Positions 46,501-54,132 of a DNA stretch of 64,000 nucleotides are shown one piece after another. Below the pieces are notes generated by a model. That model was not told the origin of the DNA and did no database searches. It worked only from the letters and a program-made list of their open reading frames with translations. Source of the stretch: Gracilaria gracilis (taxonomy: Eukaryota; Rhodophyta; Florideophyceae; Gracilariales; Gracilariaceae); the NCBI GenBank assembly GCA_030374805.1, contig JARGSG010000189.1:1550001-1614000 (forward strand), given 5' to 3'. Made by a program: the position numbers and the translations under genes. Every line of letters begins with the position of its first letter. Position 1 is the stretch's first letter.

Positions 46501-48195
46501 TCAGCTTCTACCAACGTTTTCCGTGTCGAAACAAAGTTCAGACGCCTCTAACTTCGCATAATGAAGAATCCTATCATACACAGCCCTTGCGAATCCATAA
46601 AAACATTCTTCCACTCCAATATCATACTTTCGACGCCCTCTCACCTTCTTTCCTCCACCATCTCGCTTTCTACCCTTCACTGCCTCCCAAAGACTTTCGA
46701 TCAACACATTTTGCCGTTTATTTTCCTCCGTCAGCCGTGCCAGCTCTTCCTGCGTCAGCTTCAAACTCACCATCAATGTATAGTGATCTTCCTTCATATT
46801 TCCCAACTGTCCCTTCAGTGAATTCACCCTCTGAACGAGTGCAGACCGTGGCAATACGCTTAAGTTCTCCTCATTCCCTTCCCGTTCCCTTGTAGATCCC
46901 CATTCATCTCCTCCAATTCTACCTCCGCTTTCTCCACGACCGCCGTCACTTTCGTCTCCCACATCCTTCGGAAGTAAAACGGTGTTGCGCCTTACACGCA
47001 TCCCTTGGAGTGTTAGTGGCGCCGTCTCCACGACATTTACTTCCCCACGCCGTTCTGTTTGTACGTCGTCCTCCCCTTCGAAATCTTTCTCAGCCACTGC
47101 TGCTGTCCCTCCGACAATTTCCTTGGTTGATCCACCACTTCTACGGCGTACCACTCTCCCGTCCGCATGTTCTCGTCGCTTATCACCCCCCTTTTCTACA
47201 ACTTCAACACCCACCAATCCATGAACCACACTCCCTATTCTTCTCTCACTACCCTCCCCTGTTTCACGTTCTGCCATTCGCCGCACACGCCTAACTCCTT
47301 CTTTCTCCCGGTTCGCATTCTCTTGCTCGAAACCAATGCTTTCCTTCTCTGTCACTCTATTTGGCTTCAAAACAACCAAACTCTTCACTCCTCGCGTCCT
47401 TGCCGGGTGACCACACCTCACTGTCTTCCTTTCTCCTTCCACCTCTTCGGGTACCCCAGCCTTAGGCACTTTATCACCGTTAGTTCCCTTTCTTCCTCGA
47501 AGACCCCCACTACCTAATATGGTACTACTCCTTGCTATCGTTTTTCCCTCGACACTCGTACGAAGCTCTTTACCCTTCACTATCATATCCCCGCTATCGC
47601 TCTCCTCTAAAACTTGCGCAGTCTCTACGCCTCTTCTACGAACATATCTCTCCCGACCAAAGCGCAGAATCTTCTTTGTCATACCTCGCTGCGCTCCTAT
47701 GCTTTTCTTGGGACTAACTTCTTGATCTCGTGCGTTCGCAATAGGTTTCGTCACCACAATGCTTACCGTTCGCTCTGTTCGCTCCGTTCGCTCCATTCGC
47801 TCCGTTTGCTCCGATGGTCCGGCCCTGACGCTCCTGGATGCTCCGACGCTCCTCGCCGCACCGTCGCTCCTCGCCGCACCGACGCTCCTCGCCGCACCGA
47901 CGCTCCTCGCCGCACCGTCGCTCCTCGCCGCACCGACGCTTCTCGCCGCACCGTCGCTCCTCGCAGCACCGTCGCTCCTCGCAGCATTGTCGCTCCTCGC
48001 CGCACCGTCACTCCTCGCCGCACCGCCGCTCCTCGCCGCACCCTTCCTTCCCTTCCCACGTAAACCACTCCGAGGCGCACGCGTACTACGAGCGGTGCGA
48101 ACTTCGTCACTTACCGTTTCGCCACGCCTTCGGCTCTTTGACGCGCGACCGCTAACCTCCTCCGCATTCACACCCCTCGTCTTACGTTTCGCCAT
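46501..48195 (-). CDS. Basic repeat protein with C-terminal coiled coil, 564 aa
   Basis: ATG 48195 (MAKRKTRGVNAEEV). The N-terminus is strongly basic with nuclear-localisation-like KSRRR and GKGRKG. It is followed by about 14 five-residue units AARS(D/G/V) encoded by a 15 bp minisatellite (about 47836-48050), then a short ERTERTERT run. The centre is charged and low in complexity. The C-terminal about 120 residues hold a heptad-rich coiled coil (LVQRVNSLKGQL ... LTEENKRQNVLIESLWEAV), a basic KGRKRDGGGKKVRGRRK patch and a conserved-looking end YGFARAVYDRILHYAKLEASEL. It could be the element's DNA-binding accessory protein, analogous in place to TnpA of CACTA elements. That is inference. Confidence 0.65.
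   Translation of the reverse strand: MAKRKTRGVNAEEVSGRASKSRRRGETVSDEVRTARSTRAPRSGLRGKGRKGAARSGGAARSDGAARSDNAARSDGAARSDGAARSVGAARSDGAARSVGAARSVGAARSDGAARSVGASRSVRAGPSEQTERMERTERTERTVSIVVTKPIANARDQEVSPKKSIGAQRGMTKKILRFGRERYVRRRGVETAQVLEESDSGDMIVKGKELRTSVEGKTIARSSTILGSGGLRGRKGTNGDKVPKAGVPEEVEGERKTVRCGHPARTRGVKSLVVLKPNRVTEKESIGFEQENANREKEGVRRVRRMAERETGEGSERRIGSVVHGLVGVEVVEKGGDKRREHADGRVVRRRSGGSTKEIVGGTAAVAEKDFEGEDDVQTERRGEVNVVETAPLTLQGMRVRRNTVLLPKDVGDESDGGRGESGGRIGGDEWGSTREREGNEENLSVLPRSALVQRVNSLKGQLGNMKEDHYTLMVSLKLTQEELARLTEENKRQNVLIESLWEAVKGRKRDGGGKKVRGRRKYDIGVEECFYGFARAVYDRILHYAKLEASELCFDTENVGRS
47836..48050 (-). repeat. 15 bp minisatellite coding AARS(D/G/V) units
   Basis: About 14 copies of CTCCTCGCCGCACCG-like units (plus strand). 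Nearly identical copies suggest recent expansion. On the plus strand it gives Leu-Leu-Ala-Ala-Pro shadow frames. Confidence 0.85.
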
Positions 48196-48266
48196 ATACA
48201 ATCCGAACGGCTCGTCGCGGTTGACGCTGGGCTCATGACGTCCTAGCCGCTGACCGTGATCGAAGG

Positions 48267-48651
48267 TCACTGGAATCGGAACTGCTCTGCTCTCGACGTG
48301 TTTGGCTCTCGCCGTGATCGAACGTCACCAATCGAATGCACACTCTTAATCGAGGGGAGTGTGGTGGAAATCACCGAGTGCGGTTTTTTATTTCCCGATT
48401 CCGAAACGATAAAATTACAGCGAAATCTCCATTTCTGAATAGTTCTCATAATGTTAAAAAACGTACAAGGTTTCGCATCATATTCGATGCCCTTCACTAC
48501 CTTTTATGTATCTACGTACTTCCATCTTGCACTTGAGCTAAAGTGTTTTGTTTCTAGTTCGTGCTCAACGGTGAAGCTGGAATGCAATAAGTTTCGCTTC
48601 GTTATCGAGGTTTAGGGTGTTGTTTTACATGTAGCTAATTTACTACACGTT
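48267..48651. other. Spacer between two minus-strand genes of the transposon
   Basis: No gene supported. AT-rich in its right half. It holds two copies of a word CGTGATCGAA(G/C)GTCAC at about 48257-48273 and 48314-48329, directly upstream of the coiled-coil gene and plausibly part of its promoter. Confidence 0.5.
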
Positions 48652-49440
48652 CTAATCGATTACTATAATAGGATTTGCAGATGTACCCCAGCTATACTCT
48701 ACTCCATAATCCGGGAACAACTCCTCTCCCACTTCCAGTTTCCGAAGTGCTCGCACCGCAAGCATTTGGTATTCTCGTAGTTGATGCGGGGTGCGTCCTG
48801 TATTTGGAGTTCGAATGACCCGCACATTTGCAGTCCTTCGTTTCGTCACACCATCCGCAACTGAATCAATGTCCTTATCGCCTTCCATATATTTGGGATC
48901 GTTAATTGTTCCACCCAATGAAAAAGGAGCGGGGACAATCCATACAGGTATTAAACCTACTCCTTGTCTTCTTTCTGGGAGGTTATGGAATATATCGCCG
49001 CGGACGTTAAACTCCATCGCATACTTCCGAAAGCGTTCGGAAATGGCTCCCAATAACCCTTCACCATATTTCTTGTGTACCTCTTTTCTCTTCGCTAGAT
49101 CATGGTACACCAGTGTTCCATAGAAGTAACATATCTCTTCATTTTCCATGAATCGGCGTGTAGTGAACACCCCCACTCCTGCGCCTGGGTGACGAATCGT
49201 CGACTTCCCGATACGACAACCGCACATCGTCGCTTCCAGTGCCAACATTGCATTCCAATCCAGAAGCCCCATCTTTCCTGGCAAAGTTTTCGGCCATTCG
49301 TGAAGGGCCTTACGCCTACCAGTCGTGACCAATCTCTCATCCCGCCAAATTGACGCAAGAAAGTCCAAAATATACGTAGGAAACTTTTGATACTGGGGGT
49401 AGCCGGATGGAGCCTTCCATGATCTCGATGGGCGGGCATT
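48652..49440 (-). CDS. SET-domain segment (protein lysine methyltransferase-like)
   Basis: An open frame continues in the same frame after the TAA at 49443-49441 that ends the DNA methyltransferase. The first internal ATG is at 49272. Landmarks of a SET domain: GAGVGVFTTRRFMENEEICYF (the G-x-G opening and y-G), then FGTLVY-like, TINDPKYMEG in place of the NH-C motif, ANVRVIRT, and the C-terminal GEELFPDYGVEYSW (the E-x-x-x-x-Y/DYG motif). No pre-SET or Cys-rich post-SET is seen. Coding-like sequence between the TAA and the ATG (about 55 codons with no stop) suggests the SET part was once fused to the methyltransferase. Substrate unknown; histone or transposon protein lysines are possible. Confidence 0.65.
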   Translation of the reverse strand, partial: NARPSRSWKAPSGYPQYQKFPTYILDFLASIWRDERLVTTGRRKALHEWPKTLPGKMGLLDWNAMLALEATMCGCRIGKSTIRHPGAGVGVFTTRRFMENEEICYFYGTLVYHDLAKRKEVHKKYGEGLLGAISERFRKYAMEFNVRGDIFHNLPERRQGVGLIPVWIVPAPFSLGGTINDPKYMEGDKDIDSVADGVTKRRTANVRVIRTPNTGRTPHQLREYQMLAVRALRKLEVGEELFPDYGVEYSWGTSANPIIVID

Positions 49441-51779
49441 TTACTTCGTCAATAAGTTCAATACCCTAATCATAGCATTCCGAACTTCCTGTGTTACCTG
49501 GATATCCGTCTCATTTTCCGGCACGTACAATGAGAATTGAATAATTGCGGCGTGACTAGCATGAGCAAAGCAGTGAGGGTCCGGCTCACACCCGATGAAC
49601 CTACGATGCTGTTTTAACTCTATGCATTCCATTGCTGTCGAAAACGTCCCCGAAAACAAGTCGACCACAATATCCCCAGCCTGGAAAACCCGAATGATTA
49701 GCTCCTTCAACAATGCCCTAGGTTTCTGTTCGGACCTCACCTTTTGTAAAACGTAGCCCCCACCTTCCTTCTTTCTCTTCCACTGAAGAGTCTCCCCATT
49801 AGACATGGGGGGTACCTGGTCAATGACACTGTGGTACCCCGGGTATCTCGACTGCACGAAATTGAAGTTCTCATAGTTCACCATCACATGCTGCTGCGCG
49901 TAGTTGAGACCATTTCGAACTCCATGTACAGCATACTCCATTGCAGGGAAAAAAAGCACGACCTACGTCCAGGGTTACGCATCGGGTTGCTTTGCGACCG
50001 TACAAAATGCATTGGGACCTGGTCCACAACAAATGAAGGCCTTGGTACTCCGTTTTCGTCTTTTGCCCCGATGGCAGAAAGTACATCTCTCCATTGCTGG
50101 ACCTGCTCGAAAGCACTAAAGATCAAGAAATGGCCCCCAGGACGTATCAGTCTTGATAGAAGCTTTGCAGCCTTCTTCATGTCCTGAGGGATCAGTACAT
50201 CGTACCAGCTGTTGTTTAGGTTCTTGTTCCCTCGGATGTTGTACGGAGGGTCCATGAGAACCAGTTGAACTTTTCCTAACGGAGACACACCATCTCTGCG
50301 CAACGTCTCGTCCATCTCTACCATATCCTCAAACCCGCAATTGTACAAGCGAAAGTACTTCTCCATCTCCTCCTCACAACTTCGGAAAGCCATTTTGTCA
50401 TCCAACGACGCAATGGATGGTGGAGGTATTACGCCTACCCCGGACGCTTCGTCACCAGTAATTCCTTTCCCAATGTCGGCCACTATGTTCGTATCACCAT
50501 CTCCTTCTTCGCCTCTCCCCTCCTTCGGCTCCGTTGGTTTCCCAATTTCCTCCACCTCCTCCACATCATCTTCAATTTGTATGGCAGGTTCTGGTTTGGA
50601 TATCGGCGTTACCCCCATACCAGGGACGTTCACTGATTCTTTCAGTTTCAACGGGCTTATGGCCTCCATGACGGAGGACACAAGCGAATTCGAGAAACTA
50701 TCGAATCTCTGAGCAAACGCCCGTGATGGGTCTCTGGTAAAGGTCTTCAGAACTGTCCATCGTCCTGGTTCGGAAATTGAGAAGAACTGCTCATTCACAA
50801 TAACCTTGTTGAGGTCCGAAATGAACTCCTTCGCAAGCATTCGGAGGGCAGCATCGATGTCTTGCGGTAAATTCCATGCCCACGCGATGACCTCTGTTTC
50901 AATAACAGTTTCACCTTTGCTCGGTAGCAAGCGATGGTCGTTATCCTGGTGGAAGAACTCCTCTGCCCTCGTCTCAATCGCTTGAAACTGCATTTCGTCG
51001 TACATGACTCGGATGAATGGAAGAACCATGACCTCCACGGTAGGGAATCCCAGGAATTGAGAGAAACAATCCCATGCCTTCGTTATGAGCTGCACACCAA
51101 AGCCAACACGCTGAGCTTGGAGTTTGTTTGATATTTGGACATTCACAAAAGGTGTGGAATATCCCTTGTCTCCTCTTTTCCTCTTCTGGCCTACAACTAT
51201 TTTTTCCATGGAAACTTTCTGAATGAGGGAGAGAAAGAGAATCCTTTGGAAATGTGTGGCAACGGTTTTGGCGAAGGGGAGGGGGCCCCGTCCCACTCGC
51301 TTAGGAGGTATAGTCATTGACTTGAAAAACTCGGTCAAAGTCACATTCTTCGGTATTCCTTTAAAATTCACCTCGGTATAAGCATTCCAGAAGTCCCTTA
51401 CACGCCAGTCCCTATCACCGTCCAAAATGTCCAATAACCTCGTTGAGAGGTATAGCTGACGATAAGACCCCTTCAGAGATACGACCCGTAGTTCACTGTC
51501 AGTAAACGTCGGATGCCCTGGACCCACAAGAATATAGAAGTAATTCTTGGCCAGCGGTAGGACCTTTCGATTCTTGATAATGTAATCAACGAACTCGCTG
51601 TGTCCCACCTTCCTTGGCCGGTCTTCATCTCGCATTGTCGACGCGTAATGATCGCGGATTGCGAGGCATACTGTGACAAGCTCATCTCCGGAGCCATACA
51701 GTTTTCCAACCTTCATATCGGAGCTTGAGGGTGCCGGTGACGTAGACCTCGATGAACTATGTGGAGCCATTTTATGCAT
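49441..51779 (-). CDS. Beta-class DPPY DNA methyltransferase with large N-terminal region (one frame change)
   Basis: Likely ATG 51779 (MHKMAPHSS) or 51770. The N-terminal about 400 residues have no family I know; an acidic/Gly linker (VEEVEEIGKPTEP) follows. The catalytic part begins with LVLMDPPYNIRG (motif IV, DPPY), then RPGGHFLIFS. After a change of frame at the A7/T7 run 49949-49955 it continues with EQKPRALLKELI (the QKP motif), GDIVVDLFSGTFSTAMECI (motif I) and FIGCEPD. The order IV then X/I is that of beta-class N6-adenine or N4-cytosine methyltransferases. The frame step is -1 at T-TTT-TTT, which could be a lost T, a sequencing slip or programmed frameshifting. The gene is head to head with the ParB-dioxygenase gene. 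Confidence 0.75.
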
Positions 51780-52144
51780 GCACGAAAAGAGGGTGCATTG
51801 ACTGGTTATGATTCGAATTTCCGGAGCGGACGGGAGATGGGAGCGGACGGGAGATGGGATTGGTCGGGAGATGGCTGCGAAGGGGAAGAAACAGCGCATG
51901 GGAGACTGCAGCGGGCGGGGGATAACTGCCGACTAGACATGAAAGTGCGCGGGAGACGGGAGCGGGCGGGAGAGGATAGCAACGATACAGCACGAACCAG
52001 GTTCTTTCAACACGACAGGGAGATGTGCAAGATGCCTGAGATGCACGTGAACCCGTAAAGAGGTGTCAAGGAAAGCGGCGACACTCGAGAGATACGGAAC
52101 TTGGTGATTGCAAACATATACGCGAAGTTATAGGGAACGGCCGT

Positions 52145-52222
52145 TAGGACAGCGGTCCGGGGTGGCGTGGCGCTTCATCAGTGCACTGATGAAGTGCCAA
52201 GACCCCCCGGTCCGCTGTGCCA
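52145..52222. repeat. 78 bp palindrome, copy 1 (most diverged)
   Basis: 39 bp arms meet without spacer at the centre CAGTG|CACTG. Outer word ACAGCGG / CCGCTGT. More mismatches between arms than in the other copies. Confidence 0.85.
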
Positions 52223-52262
52223 CCAAAAAAATTTTTATTTTCCATATTTTTCAACGACAGCC

Positions 52263-52340
52263 TGGGACAGCGGACCGGGGTGTCGTGGTGCTTCATCGGT
52301 GCACCGATGAAGCGTCACGACACCCCGGTCGGCTGTCCCA
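52263..52340. repeat. 78 bp palindrome, copy 2
   Basis: Arms 52263-52301 and 52302-52340, three mismatches, centre CGGTG|CACCG, ends TGGGACAG / CTGTCCCA. Confidence 0.9.
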
Positions 52341-52478
52341 ACGCGCCGTGAGTGACGAAGCTGGGGCCGTGGCACACGTAGCACCGGCAACGGGCCATAA
52401 GCGGTGAAATTCGCCCACTGTCAACGCGCCGTGTGTGATGAAACTGGGGTGCTGGCATACGTGGCACCGCAACATCTC

Positions 52479-52556
52479 TGGGACAGCGGACCGGGGTGTC
52501 GTGGCGCTTCATCGGGGCACCGATGAAGCGGCACGACACCCCGGTCCGTTGTCCCA
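52479..52556. repeat. 78 bp palindrome, copy 3
   Basis: Same size and ends as copy 2, three mismatches. Separated from copy 2 by 138 bp. Confidence 0.9.
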
Positions 52557-52682
52557 ACGCGCCGTGAGTGCCGATGAAGCTGTCCCAGGGTGAAACACAT
52601 GGATCCCACTCAAACGATTTCCGCTCTCACCTATGCAATACCTCTTACTGGCGACCCTATTCTTAACGGATGTCTAAATCCT

Positions 52683-53283
52683 AGCTTCAAAGCGCAAGCA
52701 CCATAAAAATAGGGCATCCACTATACAAAATAAAGATAGAAGATGTACTAACTGAATCTCATATAACAGATGTCCTATTCCTTGCAACAAAGCGAGAGGG
52801 TGTGTGGAAACCTCCGCAAGCAGCATAGGAATACCCTAGGAAAAAACTTTTTATAAATGGCGCAATACGTTTTGGAAAAAGTAACAAATGGCGTAGAAAA
52901 CTTTTGTTTTTATTCAAGAGATGGCGTATAAATTCCATGCTTTACGCCATTTCACCGCCATTTATAGCATGATCTAGACAAAGATTTACGCCCTTTTTGA
53001 CACTTTCTATAAATGGCGTACAAATATAGCTTCAAAGCTTAAGCACCATCGAAATAGGGCTGAAAACTTATCCATTGCTTGTACAAAATTAAGATAGAAG
53101 ATGTACTAACTTAATCTCATATAACGGATGTCCTATTCCTAGCAACAAAGCGAGAGGGTGTGTGAAAACCTCCGCAAGCAGCATAGGAATAGGACACCGG
53201 TTACATTCAATTAAGATAGAAGATGTACTAACTTAATCTCATATAACGGATGTCCTATTCCTAGCAACAAAGCGTGAGGGTGT
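52683..53283. repeat. Three copies of a second intergenic repeat with inverted GTCCTATTCCTA ends
   Basis: Copies at 52683-52834, 53028-53194 and 53209-53283 (partial) share AGATAGAAGATGTACTAAC and ATATAACGGATGTCC. In the middle copy GTCCTATTCCTA (53130-53141) is mirrored by TAGGAATAGGAC (53184-53195), forming a long-looped stem. Confidence 0.75.
52857..53020. repeat. Cluster of ATGGCGTA motifs
   Basis: Exact ATGGCGTA at 52888, 52921 and 53013, inverse TACGCCAT at 52943, and near copies at 52857, about 52956 and about 52985, all within 165 bp. Each is embedded in AAATGGCGTA or TATAAATGGCG contexts. Confidence 0.75.
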
Positions 53284-53534
53284 GCCACCTTCTACGGAGA
53301 TACATCGTTCTATTACCGCAACCGAGACATACTTTCGGTTGTGGAAGAAGATGAATATATCCCGGTAGAAGGTGTGACCAGGAAGGTAGGGCGTGGAAGG
53401 TGTTGCGAGGGGGAGTGGGGACGGCTTTTATACAGCAGCACACGTGTGGTTGGGGTGGCTCGGATGAAATGTTGAAAAAATGAAATATCATCTTTGTCCA
53501 GCCGCTCGTTTCAAAAAAACTCAAAATAATTTTT

Positions 53535-53612
53535 TGGGACAGCGGACCGGGGTGTCGTGGCGCTTCATCGGTGCACCGATGAAGCGCCACGACACCCCGG
53601 TCCACTGTCCCA
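53535..53612. repeat. 78 bp palindrome, copy 4
   Basis: Nearly perfect: one mismatch between the 39 bp arms. Starts the second 294 bp module. Confidence 0.9.
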
Positions 53613-53750
53613 ACGCGCCGTGAGTGATGAAGGTGGGCAGTGGCACACGTGGCACCGCCAAGGAGCCGTAAGCGGTGAAATTCGCCCGCTGTCAACGTGC
53701 TGTGTGTGATGAAACTGGGGTGCTGGCATACGTGGCACCGCCAACGTGCC

Positions 53751-53828
53751 GGGGACAGCGGACCGGGGTGTCGTGGCGCTTCATCGGTGCACTGATGAAG
53801 CGCCACAACACCCTGGTCCGCTGTCCCA
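53751..53828. repeat. 78 bp palindrome, copy 5
   Basis: 138 bp after copy 4, the same spacing as copies 2-3. A few arm mismatches. Lies 305 bp upstream of the ParB-dioxygenase ATG. Confidence 0.9.
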
Positions 53829-54132
53829 AAGTGAAATTAGTGCGCCACAAATTTTATTTATTTCTTTATTGCTCAAACATTGTTGTACAAGTGTACTATA
53901 GTATTATTAGCGTTAGTAGCTTCATGTAGATTTGTAAACGTCCCGCGAGTACGCTATAAAATTTTTAAATAGGCACAGTGTATAGTTTAAACTAATGTTG
54001 AGCGGACGCGCATCCGTGATGAAGTAGACGGAAAGGAACGGGAGTGAAAGTTACAACTAGCTAACCGATCTCGCGAGCGTTCTCGACGGTCGTAAACAAC
54101 CTTTCCCATTCTATCAGCCGCGTGTAACCGCG

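Larger units (their letters stand above)
51780..54132. promoter_or_regulatory. Divergent repeat-rich control region of the 19.2 kb transposon
   Basis: 2.35 kb without a gene between the methyltransferase (leftwards) and ParB-dioxygenase (rightwards) start codons. It contains five 78 bp palindromes, two copies of a 294 bp module, a cluster of ATGGCGTA motifs and three copies of another repeat. Both promoters must lie here. Frames seen across the palindromes are repeat artefacts. Confidence 0.75.

Noticed and set aside
47614-48238. Leu/Ala/Pro- and Arg/Ser-repeat frames on the plus strand
   Set aside because: Opposite-strand translations of the 15 bp minisatellite in the coiled-coil gene.
52145-53828. 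CRISPR-like array
   Set aside because: The repeats are long palindromes with irregular large gaps and homologous rather than unique spacers, in a eukaryotic transposon. There are no cas genes.
52108-53929. Short frames translating the palindromes (for example around LHQCTDEAPRHPGPLS)
   Set aside because: The same peptide appears wherever the palindrome occurs and on both strands. It is a repeat artefact, not a gene.
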